Program-made: the position numbers and the translations under genes
DNA from: Haemophilus_D parainfluenzae_AD
GTDB lineage: Bacteria > Pseudomonadota > Gammaproteobacteria > Enterobacterales > Pasteurellaceae
NCBI RefSeq assembly: GCF_001679325.1
Contig: NZ_LZMX01000030.1
Direction: 5' to 3' (one strand)
Length of the DNA: 64,000 bases
The notes under the pieces: generated by a model
Database searches by the model: none
Told to the model about the DNA's origin: nothing
The model's input: only the letters and a program-made list of their open reading frames with translations
Shown here: positions 9,133 through 17,108 of the stretch, one piece after another
Position numbering within the stretch: the first letter of the stretch is position 1
Layout of the letters: the number at the start of each line of letters is the position of its first letter

Positions 9133-9389
9133 TTTTACTCTCCTCCGTTATTACCCTCAATTTCGTATGGCTAAATTTATATCGCAAAATGTTAAGTACA
9201 AAAAATAACGAAAAAGCATTTTATAGAACAAAATGAAATATAAAATGGAAAACCAAACGTTTTCTTATTTCACTTTGGAATATTAAATAAATTTCTGTTC
9301 TTTGCCATTATGGAAAAGAGCGGTTATTTTTTTGAACATTTCAAAACGCTTATAAAGCTTAGGTATTTATCTGTTGTGAAGGTGGGATA
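9133..9389. promoter_or_regulatory. Divergent promoter region between the two cys transcription units
   Basis: This 257-base AT-rich gap separates the start of the sbp-cysG-H-D-N-J-I unit from cysT-W-A. Promoters for both must lie here and a CysB-type activator site would be expected. No single -35/-10 pair with good spacing could be chosen by eye, and no coding capacity was seen. Confidence 0.55.
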
Positions 9390-10211
9390 ATGAAAACCGT
9401 ATTACCAGGATTTAAACGAAGTATATTGATTACATTAGCCTGGCTCGGCTCAATGGTATTGTTGCCATTAACATTACTTGTGCTCACTGCCTGGCAGTTA
9501 AAATGGGCTGATATTGTTCAAATCATCACAAGTGAACGAGTGATCTCATCCTTAACACTATCCTTTGAAATGGCGGCAATCGCGACGTTAATTAATATCG
9601 TTTTTGGCTTTTTATTGGCATGGGTTTTAGTGCGTTATGACTTTCCAGGTAAGAATCTCGTCAATGCATTAGTGGATTTACCTTTTGCTTTACCCACTGC
9701 CGTTGCTGGTATCGCACTTGCCTCGCTTTATGCGCCGACTGGACTGATTGGGCAATGGCTAAGCCATTTAGGGATTCAACTCGCTTATACTCCAAGTGGT
9801 ATTGCGATTGCTTTGATCTTTGTTAGCTTGCCTTTTACCGTTCGAGCGATTCAATCCGTATTAGCAAATCTCGATCCTAGCTATGAAGAAGCGGCTCAAA
9901 TTTTAGGTGCATCCAGATTAACAACGTTACGAAAAGTCATCATCCCTGCGGTATTACCTGCATTAATAGGCGGTGCAGGTATGGGATTTGCGCGATCGCT
10001 TGGTGAATATGGCTCAGTCATTTTTATTGCGGGTAATGTGCCACTTGTATCCGAAATTGCACCATTGATTATTATGTCAAAACTTGATTTGTATGACGTG
10101 CAAGGCGCATCTGTGGTTGCATTATTAATGCTTGCCATTTCATTTCTGTTGATTTTATTCATTAACTTAGCGCAATGGTCTGTTGCCAAACGCATTAGTC
10201 CAATTCGATAA
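9390..10211 (+). CDS. cysT: Sulfate/thiosulfate ABC transporter permease CysT (CysU)
   Basis: One of the two inner-membrane permease subunits of the sulfate importer. It has about six hydrophobic membrane segments and the cytoplasmic EAA loop EEAAQILGASRLTTLRKVIIP (about 167-187), followed by GFARSLGEYGSVIFIAGN, typical of CysT. Length (273 aa) is normal. GTGGGATA precedes the start. Nine bases separate it from cysW, so cysT-cysW-cysA form one operon transcribed away from the sulfate-binding protein gene. Confidence 0.95.
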   Translation: MKTVLPGFKRSILITLAWLGSMVLLPLTLLVLTAWQLKWADIVQIITSERVISSLTLSFEMAAIATLINIVFGFLLAWVLVRYDFPGKNLVNALVDLPFALPTAVAGIALASLYAPTGLIGQWLSHLGIQLAYTPSGIAIALIFVSLPFTVRAIQSVLANLDPSYEEAAQILGASRLTTLRKVIIPAVLPALIGGAGMGFARSLGEYGSVIFIAGNVPLVSEIAPLIIMSKLDLYDVQGASVVALLMLAISFLLILFINLAQWSVAKRISPIR

Positions 10212-10220
10212 GAGGTATTT

Positions 10221-11036
10221 ATGAAAACCCAATCATGGCAAAAATGGATATTAATTCTGACCGCACTCAGTTTTTTTACGATCATCTTATTGCTCCCATT
10301 ATTTACCGTATTCTATTCAGCCCTTGAACAAGGGATTGAGCTATTTTTTGCTGCATTAAAAGAACCAGAAGCCTTAGCGGCTATTTGGCTTACGATCAAA
10401 GTCTCGTTAATTGTATTACCTATTAACATTTTTATCGGTGTGGTTATGGCTTGGGCTATTGCTTATTTTGACTTTAAGGGGAAAAGCTTATTAACCGCAC
10501 TACTCGACCTCCCCTTTTCCATTTCACCAGTGGTTGTAGGATTAATGTTCTTACTGCTGTTTGGGTTAGATGGACTTTGGGGCGCATGGCTTGCTGAACA
10601 CCATATTCGTTTTATGTTTGCTACGCCAAGCATTGTTATCGTGACTTTATTCGTTACCTTTCCACTTATTGCAAAATCATTAATTCCAACCATGTCAGCA
10701 CAAGGCACAAGTGAGGAACAAGCTGCGTTAATCTTAGGTGCATCCACTTGGCAACTTTTCTGGCACGTAACGCTACCAAAAATAAAATGGGCATTAATTT
10801 ATGGTGTGATTTTAAGTAACGCTCGTGCAATGGGTGAATTCGGTGCCGTGAGTGTTGTATCTGGGCATATTCGCGGTTTGACTAATACCATCCCACTTTA
10901 TGTAGAAATCAGTTACAACGAATATCAATTTGTTGCCGCATTTGCTTGCGCCAGTTTATTGGCATTAATCGCAGTAGGTACACTGGGATTACAAAACATA
11001 GTGAGATATGTGGAAAAGAAAAAAATCCAAGAATAA
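10221..11036 (+). CDS. cysW: Sulfate/thiosulfate ABC transporter permease CysW
   Basis: Second permease subunit, pairing with CysT in the membrane. Six hydrophobic segments are visible. The EAA loop is EEQAALILGASTWQLFWHVTLP, followed by SNARAMGEFGAVSVVSGHIRG, a CysW signature. At 271 aa it is slightly shorter than E. coli CysW (291 aa). GAGGT lies before the ATG. Its stop is 17 bases before the cysA start. Confidence 0.95.
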   Translation: MKTQSWQKWILILTALSFFTIILLLPLFTVFYSALEQGIELFFAALKEPEALAAIWLTIKVSLIVLPINIFIGVVMAWAIAYFDFKGKSLLTALLDLPFSISPVVVGLMFLLLFGLDGLWGAWLAEHHIRFMFATPSIVIVTLFVTFPLIAKSLIPTMSAQGTSEEQAALILGASTWQLFWHVTLPKIKWALIYGVILSNARAMGEFGAVSVVSGHIRGLTNTIPLYVEISYNEYQFVAAFACASLLALIAVGTLGLQNIVRYVEKKKIQE

Positions 11037-11053
11037 CAACAGGAACACAATAC

Positions 11054-12130
11054 ATGACAATCAAAATCCAGCAACTAAACAAACACTTTGGACAGTTTCA
11101 TGCGTTGAAAGACATCAATCTCAACTTTCCGGAAAATCAGCTAACCGCCTTGCTTGGACCAAGTGGTTGTGGAAAAACAACGCTATTACGGATCATTGCT
11201 GGATTAGAATTTGCTGATAATGGACACATTTGGTTTGGTGAAAAAGAGGTGACTCAACTTTCGGCTGCTGAACGCGGTGTTGGCTTTGTGTTTCAGCATT
11301 ATGCACTGTTTCAAAATATGACCGTCTTTGACAATGTCGCTTTTGGCTTAACGGTGAAACCTCGTAGAGAACGTCCCTCTGCAGAAGAAACTCGCGAAAA
11401 AGTCACCGCACTTTTAAAGCTAGTAAAACTTGAATGGCTAGCCGATCGCTACCCTAATCAACTTTCTGGAGGACAAAAACAACGTATAGCCTTAGCTCGC
11501 TCCCTTGCTGTTCAACCGAAAGTCTTATTACTTGATGAACCCTTTGGTGCATTGGATGCTCAAGTTCGTAAAGAATTACGTCGTTGGCTACGGGAATTGC
11601 AACATGAACTCAATGTGACCAGTATTTTCGTTACCCATGATCAAGATGAAGCATTAGATATGTCTGATCGTATTGTGGTGATGAATAAAGGTCAAGTGGA
11701 GCAAATTGATGAGCCTAGCCAAATCTATCATGCACCGCAAACCCCTTTCGTCACGCAATTTGTGGGGGATGTTAATGTGTTCCATGGACACATTGATCAA
11801 GGCAATTTAGTCATTGGTGAATTTGCTCATAATTTACAAACACATAGCAATGCGACTCATGCAGTCAATAACCAATCTGCAACGGCTTATATTCGCCCTT
11901 ACGAACTGACGCTTTCGCGTGAATCTCATAATGCCTTAGCGAGTGGTACGATTCGTCATATTAATGCTATTGGTTTTATCGTGAGAATTGAAGTAGAAAG
12001 TTCGCAAACTGAACAACCTATTGAAGTCATTCTTACCAAAGAAAACTATCTCAATGCGCAATATAAAATAGGTGATCAAGTTTATCTCGTTCCGGATAAA
12101 TTAAATCTATTTCAAGAAATGAATATCTAG
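11054..12130 (+). CDS. cysA: Sulfate/thiosulfate ABC transporter ATP-binding protein CysA
   Basis: ATPase that powers the CysTW permease. Walker A GPSGCGKTT (35-43), signature LSGGQ (137-141), Walker B LLLDEP (158-163) and the H-loop THDQDEAL are intact. A C-terminal TOBE-like domain of about 110 residues follows. The ATG at 11054 (358 aa) is chosen: it follows AGGAA and begins at the conserved MTIKIQQLNKHFG. An upstream in-frame extension would overlap cysW and is not credible. The gene ends just before a bidirectional uptake-signal terminator shared with argG. Confidence 0.96.
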   Translation: MTIKIQQLNKHFGQFHALKDINLNFPENQLTALLGPSGCGKTTLLRIIAGLEFADNGHIWFGEKEVTQLSAAERGVGFVFQHYALFQNMTVFDNVAFGLTVKPRRERPSAEETREKVTALLKLVKLEWLADRYPNQLSGGQKQRIALARSLAVQPKVLLLDEPFGALDAQVRKELRRWLRELQHELNVTSIFVTHDQDEALDMSDRIVVMNKGQVEQIDEPSQIYHAPQTPFVTQFVGDVNVFHGHIDQGNLVIGEFAHNLQTHSNATHAVNNQSATAYIRPYELTLSRESHNALASGTIRHINAIGFIVRIEVESSQTEQPIEVILTKENYLNAQYKIGDQVYLVPDKLNLFQEMNI

Positions 12131-12137
12131 AAAAGTA

Positions 12138-12167
12138 AAAGTGCGGTCAAAATCAACCGCACTTTTT
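12138..12167. terminator. Bidirectional terminator (paired uptake signal sequences) between cysA and argG
   Basis: AAAGTGCGGT and ACCGCACTTT face each other across an 8-base loop, with A-rich sequence on the left and a T-run on the right, so the hairpin can end transcription of both convergent genes. Confidence 0.9.
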
Positions 12168-12184
12168 ATATTTAAAGGAGAAAA

Positions 12185-13519
12185 TTATTTTTTACCTAAT
12201 TGCGGTAACACTGAATCTTTACCCGCAGTTAATAAACCAACTTGAGAGTAGATACTTAATTTGCCACGTGTATCTGCTACGTCTAAATTACGCATAGTTA
12301 ATTGACCAATACGATCGATTGGATCAAATGGTGCATTTTCCACTTTTTCCATACTTAAACGTTCAGCCGCATAAGTTAAGTTTGGTGATTCAGTATTTAA
12401 GATTGAGTAGTCATTACCACGACGAAGTTCTAATGTCACTTCACCAGTCACCGCACGAGCGACCCAACGTTGTGCTGTTTCACGTAACATTAACGCTTGT
12501 GGATCAAACCAACGACCTTGGTATAACAAACGACCTAAACGTAAACCGTTGATACGATATTGTTCAATAGTATCTTCATTATGAATACCCGTTACTAAAC
12601 GTTCATAAGCGATATGGAATAATGCCATTCCCGGTGCTTCATAAATACCACGTGATTTAGCTTCGATAATACGGTTTTCAATTTGGTCTGACATGCCTAA
12701 ACCATGACGACCACCAATACGATTTGCTTCTAAGAAAAGATCCACCACATTATCAAATGTTTTACCGTTTAATGCAACCGGCACACCTTCTTCAAAACGA
12801 ACAGTCACCACTTCTGGTTTTACTTGAACATTTTCATCCCAAAATGCCACGCCCATAATTGGTTTCACAATTTTAATACCAGTGCTTAATTCTTCTAAGT
12901 CTTTCGCTTCGTGTGTCGCACCTAACATATTAGAGTCAGTTGAATACGCTTTTTCTACCGACATTTTGTAGTCAAAACCATTTGCGATTAAGAATTGTGA
13001 CATTTCAAAGCGACCGCCCAACTCATCGATAAATTGTTGATCTAGCCATGGTTTGTAAATTTTTAAATTTGGGTTGGTTAATAAGCCATAACGGTAAAAA
13101 CGCTCAATATCATTACCTTTGAAAGTTGAGCCATCACCCCAGATATTCACATCATCTTCTTTCATTGCCGCAACAAGCATCGTACCTGTTACCGCGCGAC
13201 CAAGTGGTGTGGTGTTGAAATAGGTTGCTCCACCAGTAGAAATATGGAATGCGCCACATTGAATAGCCGCAATTCCTTCATGAGCTAACTGCGCACGACA
13301 ATCCACTAAACGCGCATTTTCTGCACCATATTCCATCGCTTTTTTAGGAATTGCATTGTAATCATCTTCATCTGGTTGACCTAAGTTTGCCGTATAAGCA
13401 TAAGGTACTGCACCTTTTTGACGCATCCAAAGTAATGCCGCACTAGTATCTAGCCCGCCTGAAAAAGCAATACCAACTTTTTGACCTTTAGGTAAATGTT
13501 GCAGAATCGTATTTGACAT
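12185..13519 (-). CDS. argG: Argininosuccinate synthase ArgG
   Basis: Condenses citrulline and aspartate to argininosuccinate in arginine biosynthesis, using ATP. The N-terminal PP-loop AFSGGLDTSAALLW (about 18-31) is followed by the longer-type ArgG signature, including STGGATYFNTTPLGRAVTGTM and WGDGSTFKGNDIERF. Length is 444 aa, close to E. coli ArgG (447 aa). It is convergent with cysA and appears to be a single-gene transcript, with the next upstream minus-strand gene ending at 13571. Confidence 0.97.
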   Translation of the reverse strand: MSNTILQHLPKGQKVGIAFSGGLDTSAALLWMRQKGAVPYAYTANLGQPDEDDYNAIPKKAMEYGAENARLVDCRAQLAHEGIAAIQCGAFHISTGGATYFNTTPLGRAVTGTMLVAAMKEDDVNIWGDGSTFKGNDIERFYRYGLLTNPNLKIYKPWLDQQFIDELGGRFEMSQFLIANGFDYKMSVEKAYSTDSNMLGATHEAKDLEELSTGIKIVKPIMGVAFWDENVQVKPEVVTVRFEEGVPVALNGKTFDNVVDLFLEANRIGGRHGLGMSDQIENRIIEAKSRGIYEAPGMALFHIAYERLVTGIHNEDTIEQYRINGLRLGRLLYQGRWFDPQALMLRETAQRWVARAVTGEVTLELRRGNDYSILNTESPNLTYAAERLSMEKVENAPFDPIDRIGQLTMRNLDVADTRGKLSIYSQVGLLTAGKDSVLPQLGKK

Positions 13520-13560
13520 ATTTTATTTCCTTCATTTTGGTTATGGTGAATGAGTATTTA

Positions 13561-13590
13561 AAAAGTGCGGTCAAAAATCACTGCGCTTTT
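13561..13590 (-). terminator. Imperfect uptake-signal hairpin overlapping the 3' end of the SDR gene
   Basis: AAAAGTGCGGT pairs imperfectly with ACTGCGCTTTT, two positions having diverged. On the minus strand it ends in CTTTTTA. The stop codon of the gene at 13571 lies in the loop, so the terminator is partly coding sequence. Confidence 0.45.
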
Positions 13591-14401
13591 CTAACATATC
13601 ATCGGGACTTGGATAACGATAAGTAAAGCCTAAATCTCGACAAATTTTATCTGCCATAATGATTCGTTTTGGATCCGAATCACTACATTCAAATTGTGGT
13701 ATGGATAAATCATAAAATACCGCTGCTTTTGTGTAATATTCTGTTCGAGTAGGATGAATTGGGGCGCAAAGATGGTAAGTTCGCAATCCATTTGGATTCA
13801 TGAGTAAGGCAGTAATAGCTTGAATGCAATCTTCAAGATGCACCAAATTAACAGGCGAATTACCTTGTTTTAAATTGCATTTTCCTGCTAAAAATTTAAC
13901 CGGATGGCGTTGTTTACCAATTAATCCTGCAAGTCGAAGAACATCACAATAAGATATTTCTGATTGGAATAAACACTGCTCGGCTTGTATCAGTGTTTTG
14001 CCAATTTCTGTTTCAGCTGAAAGTTGGGCACCTTCATCAAATTGCCCCGAAATATTAGAAAAAACAGACGTTGAACTGGTAAAAATCAAGTGCTGTACAC
14101 CTTGCTTCTTGGCTTGATTAATTAAAAAAGCAAGATATTCACAATACTGTTGAGAAGAAAAACTGCTAGGTGGTAGGGTGATAATGAGAGCATCTACATT
14201 AAAAAGAGGGCGAATATGGTCTGGTAAACTCATCATTTCCTCAGAAAGCGAAAAAGGATAAGTTTCAATGCCTAGCTGATGCAATTTTTGAGCATCCTCA
14301 GGGGATTGTTTTGAGCCCTTTACACACCAACCAAGCTCTTTTAAATGCAGCGCCAGCGGTAAGCCTAACCAACCTAAACCAACTATCGCAACAGATTTCA
14401 T
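13571..14401 (-). CDS. NAD(P)-dependent epimerase/dehydratase family protein (YeeZ-like SDR)
   Basis: Extended short-chain dehydrogenase fold, probably binding NAD(P). The N-terminal Rossmann motif is VAIVGLGWLGLPLALHL (about 4-20). The segment HLIFTSSTSVF resembles the SDR active-site strand, but no clean YxxxK pair is obvious, so catalysis is uncertain. Length is 276 aa, like E. coli YeeZ (274 aa). The substrate is unknown. The gene lies between purC and argG in the same direction, with a terminator hairpin separating it from purC. Confidence 0.75.
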   Translation of the reverse strand: MKSVAIVGLGWLGLPLALHLKELGWCVKGSKQSPEDAQKLHQLGIETYPFSLSEEMMSLPDHIRPLFNVDALIITLPPSSFSSQQYCEYLAFLINQAKKQGVQHLIFTSSTSVFSNISGQFDEGAQLSAETEIGKTLIQAEQCLFQSEISYCDVLRLAGLIGKQRHPVKFLAGKCNLKQGNSPVNLVHLEDCIQAITALLMNPNGLRTYHLCAPIHPTRTEYYTKAAVFYDLSIPQFECSDSDPKRIIMADKICRDLGFTYRYPSPDDMLEKRSDF

Positions 14402-14428
14402 ACTCTTTTATTCACAATATTTTATCCA

Positions 14429-14462
14429 TAAAAATCCCTGCTATTCTAAAGCATAGCAGGGA
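14429..14462 (-). terminator. Rho-independent terminator after purC
   Basis: Perfect 10-bp stem TCCCTGCTAT / ATAGCAGGGA followed on the minus strand by a T-run (complement of AAAA at 14431-14434). It sits just past the purC stop. Confidence 0.85.
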
Positions 14463-14473
14463 GTTTGTTAATG

Positions 14474-15334
14474 TTATTTTGTTAATAAATCCAAAGCTTC
14501 TTGATATTTAGCCACTGTTTTTTCAATCACTTCTGTTGGTACTTTTGGTGCTGGCGGTTGTTTATTCCAGCCACTTTGTTCTAACCAATCTCGTACAAAT
14601 TGCTTATCAAATGACGGTGGATTTGTGCCTTCTTTATAAGTATCAACTGACCAAAAACGGCTAGAATCCGGTGTTAATACCTCATCCATTAAAGTGAGCG
14701 TGCCATTTTCATCTAAACCAAATTCAAATTTAGTATCACAAATAATAATACCTTTAGTCAGCGCATATTTTGCTGCCTCAGTATAAAGCGCAATCGCTTT
14801 TTCTCTCACTTGTGCTGCTAACTCTACGCCAATTGCTTTTTCACATTGTTCATAGCTGATATTGATATCGTGGTTGCCCACTTCTTCTTTACTTGATGGT
14901 GTGAAAATCGGCTCTGGTAATTTACTTGCCTCAACTAATCCTTCTGGCAATTTCAAACCACAAATAGTGCCAGTTTGCTTATAATCTTTTAGCCCACTAC
15001 CTGTTAAATAACCACGCACGATAGACTCAATTTTAATTGGATTCAAACGTTTGCAAACCACTGCTCGAGCTTTCACTAAATCAGCTTCTTCTTTTGGTAA
15101 CACATCATAAACTGAATCGCCAGTAAAATGATTTGGCATAATATGGGCTAACTTATTAAACCAGAAATTGGAAATTTGAGTCAGGATTTCACCTTTGCGT
15201 GGGATAGGATCATCTAAAATCACATCAAATGCAGACAAACGGTCACTGGCAACCATTAACATTCGTTTATCATCGATCTCATAAAGATCACGCACTTTTC
15301 CCGAATAGATTTTTTTTAGACTAAGTTGTGTCAT
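14474..15334 (-). CDS. purC: Phosphoribosylaminoimidazole-succinocarboxamide synthase PurC
   Basis: SAICAR synthetase, joining CAIR and aspartate with ATP in de novo purine synthesis. N-terminal IYSGKVRDLYEID, then RLSAFDVIL, and the signatures IVRGYLTGSGLKDY and CDTKFEFGLDENG are present. The length (286 aa from ATG 15334) matches the longer SAICAR synthetase form found in Pasteurellaceae and eukaryotes rather than the 237-aa E. coli form. The ATG is preferred to the in-frame GTG at 15343 because AAGG lies upstream of it at normal spacing. A PurR operator lies about 60 bases upstream. Confidence 0.96.
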   Translation of the reverse strand: MTQLSLKKIYSGKVRDLYEIDDKRMLMVASDRLSAFDVILDDPIPRKGEILTQISNFWFNKLAHIMPNHFTGDSVYDVLPKEEADLVKARAVVCKRLNPIKIESIVRGYLTGSGLKDYKQTGTICGLKLPEGLVEASKLPEPIFTPSSKEEVGNHDINISYEQCEKAIGVELAAQVREKAIALYTEAAKYALTKGIIICDTKFEFGLDENGTLTLMDEVLTPDSSRFWSVDTYKEGTNPPSFDKQFVRDWLEQSGWNKQPPAPKVPTEVIEKTVAKYQEALDLLTK

Positions 15335-15374
15335 TACTTGCACCTTTAATTATAAGAATAAAAACTCGGTGGAT

Positions 15375-15407
15375 ATTGTACCGCACTTTTAGCGCAAACG
15401 TTTGCTT
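15375..15407 (-). promoter_or_regulatory. purC promoter with PurR operator
   Basis: GCGCAAACGTTTGCTT (15392-15407) contains the perfect 12-bp palindrome GCAAACGTTTGC, a near-exact match to the PurR box. On the minus strand the likely -10 TACAAT (15375-15380) follows it, so the operator covers the -35 region. Binding would block purC transcription. Confidence 0.85.
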
Positions 15408-15432
15408 TTTTTTTAAAAAATAAAAGCGAATA

Positions 15433-15462
15433 AAAAAACAGGCTATAAAAAGCCTGTTTTTT
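15433..15462. terminator. Bidirectional terminator at the end of the exported-protein cluster
   Basis: AAAAAACAGGCT and AGCCTGTTTTTT form a 12-bp stem with a 6-base loop and T-runs on both strands. It closes the minus-strand cluster that ends at 15480. Confidence 0.85.
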
Positions 15463-15479
15463 GTATATCACTTGTCGCC

Positions 15480-16013
15480 TTATCGCCAAATTGCCCCTTT
15501 GGTTTTTGCTCCACGGGTATTGATATTCGTTTTGATTGCACCTTTTAAATTGGCGCCAGTAAGATCTGCGCCTGCTAAGTTAGAATTGGTTAAATTAGCG
15601 CCTTTTAAGTTAGCTTTATGAAAGTTAGCCCCACTTAAATTTGTATTTGTGAAGTCAGCGCCTTGCAAATTCGCATTGCTAAAGTTTGCATTGGCAAGAT
15701 CTGAATTGGTAAATGACTGTCCTGCCAAATCTTGACCAGAGAAATCTTGTCCACCTAAAGCAGCATTAACTTTATCTGAAGATGAATCACCACTAGGGAT
15801 ATATGTCGTTTCGCCGTTGTGAGTAATAACTGTACCATTTACAACAGTACTTTTTTTACCCGAGATAGTTTGTACTGATTCTCCGCCATCCGTTGCACTA
15901 TTAATAATTTTACCCTTTACTGTAACTGATTGATGATTATCAGCTTGAGCATAGCTAGATAATGCTGCAAAACTAAATAATGCGATAGCTAATTTTGAAT
16001 AAACGTGCTTCAT
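15480..16013 (-). CDS. Exported pentapeptide-repeat protein with an N-terminal curlin-like motif
   Basis: Function unknown. A signal peptide ends near AQA (residue 24). Residues 28-50 (QSVTVKGKIINSATDGGESV) match the repeat unit of the two small proteins encoded upstream in the same cluster. Residues 89-160 are tandem pentapeptide repeats of the A(D/N)LxN type, about 14 units, predicted to form a right-handed quadrilateral beta-helix. The tail is basic (GAKTKGAIWR). It is the last gene of the cluster, 32 bases after the Sel1-type gene, and is followed by a terminator. An extracellular or periplasmic role as a cap or anchor of a fibre is an inference; a cytosolic gyrase-protecting role is excluded by the signal peptide. 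Confidence 0.85.
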   Translation of the reverse strand: MKHVYSKLAIALFSFAALSSYAQADNHQSVTVKGKIINSATDGGESVQTISGKKSTVVNGTVITHNGETTYIPSGDSSSDKVNAALGGQDFSGQDLAGQSFTNSDLANANFSNANLQGADFTNTNLSGANFHKANLKGANLTNSNLAGADLTGANLKGAIKTNINTRGAKTKGAIWR

Positions 16014-16045
16014 GTTTACCTTCCTTTATGTTTACTTTAAATAAA

Positions 16046-17086
16046 TTAACGACTTGGTTCCAAACTTAATAATCCTTCTAATGGATCATCTTCCTGCAAT
16101 GTTGTTATAGCTTTCGTGGCTTTTTCTGTATCAAAACCCGCAATATTATTTTCAGTTTTGCCTGTATGCATACGGTTAGTATCCTGTTGTACTACAACTG
16201 GACTTGGAAGCATATTTGACATTCGTTGCATCCACATACTATTAATATTGCCGCCAGTTGTTCTTCTTGATAACAAAATTGGCAAGACTTTTTGAGCTTC
16301 AGTACTACCTTGTTCTGCAGCTAATTGATATAAACGAATTGCTTCACCAAAATTTACTGCAACGCCAACACCTTTATGGAAACGAACCGCTAAATCATAG
16401 CTTGCACTTGAATCACCCGCTTGAGAACGCTCTCTTAGCTCACCAATTACACCTACATTTGGTGGTGAAGAAACAGTTTTAGGTACCATTTGAACTGCTT
16501 GCTCATTTTGGCGATTTGATATAACGCGTTGATTTAGTCTTGCAGCAGGACTTCCTAAGCTAATCGCTTTTTCATTCCAACGTTGAGCTAATGCATAATT
16601 CCCTTTTTGGAAATGGTAGTTAGCCAAAGCATTCGCGGCAACGTAATCTCCCATAACTGCAGCATCATTAACCAATCTTTCGGACTTTGCATTAAATTGA
16701 CTTAGGCCTTTTTGGTATTTTTCCAATAGCCCCTGCAAATATATTGCTCGAGCATATTTTAGGGAAGATACTTGCGCTAAATATTTATTAGCTCTAGCAA
16801 AATCTCTTGGTAAATTTCCACTAAACAACAAATAGGCATTCGCCATTAACGCTTTTGGATTATTCTGTAAAACAAAATGATCAAATTCATCATAAGCATT
16901 TTGATAATCCTTATTACGGTAGCTTTCATAAGCAAATTCCATGGAAAACCCCGTATTTTGCTCTTGCTGAACGGTTGAATTCCTAGGCTCAATCGGCTTA
17001 TTAATCACGATTTGTGCATAAGAAACCGGAATCCCCGCTAGCAAGGCATAAACAAATAATTTAGATGCTGAATATTTTTTTGACAT
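16046..17086 (-). CDS. Exported TPR/Sel1-repeat protein
   Basis: No enzymatic motif is seen. A signal peptide ends near SYA (about residue 24). The central region is helical repeats (YRNKDYQNAYDEF, YHFQKGNYALAQRWNEKA), and a clear Sel1 unit occurs at about 230-265 (ASYDLAVRFHKGVGVAVNFGEAIRLYQLAAEQGSTEAQ). The C-terminal 80 residues are low-complexity and end in LEGLLSLEPSR. It is 22 bases downstream of the CsgG-like gene, so the two are co-transcribed. Periplasmic Sel1/TPR proteins often act as scaffolds or adaptors in secretion or envelope assembly, and that is the most likely role here. Confidence 0.8.
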   Translation of the reverse strand: MSKKYSASKLFVYALLAGIPVSYAQIVINKPIEPRNSTVQQEQNTGFSMEFAYESYRNKDYQNAYDEFDHFVLQNNPKALMANAYLLFSGNLPRDFARANKYLAQVSSLKYARAIYLQGLLEKYQKGLSQFNAKSERLVNDAAVMGDYVAANALANYHFQKGNYALAQRWNEKAISLGSPAARLNQRVISNRQNEQAVQMVPKTVSSPPNVGVIGELRERSQAGDSSASYDLAVRFHKGVGVAVNFGEAIRLYQLAAEQGSTEAQKVLPILLSRRTTGGNINSMWMQRMSNMLPSPVVVQQDTNRMHTGKTENNIAGFDTEKATKAITTLQEDDPLEGLLSLEPSR

Positions 17087-17108
17087 ATCGTCCCCAATGA
17101 TTATTTGT

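Noticed and set aside
10946..11053. Upstream in-frame extension of cysA
   Set aside because: It would overlap the end of cysW by about 90 bases; the conserved CysA N-terminus begins at the ATG at 11054 behind AGGAA.
15480..16013. Pentapeptide protein as a Qnr/MfpA-type gyrase protector
   Set aside because: It has a clear signal peptide, a single short pentapeptide block and exported neighbours, so a cytoplasmic gyrase role is unlikely.
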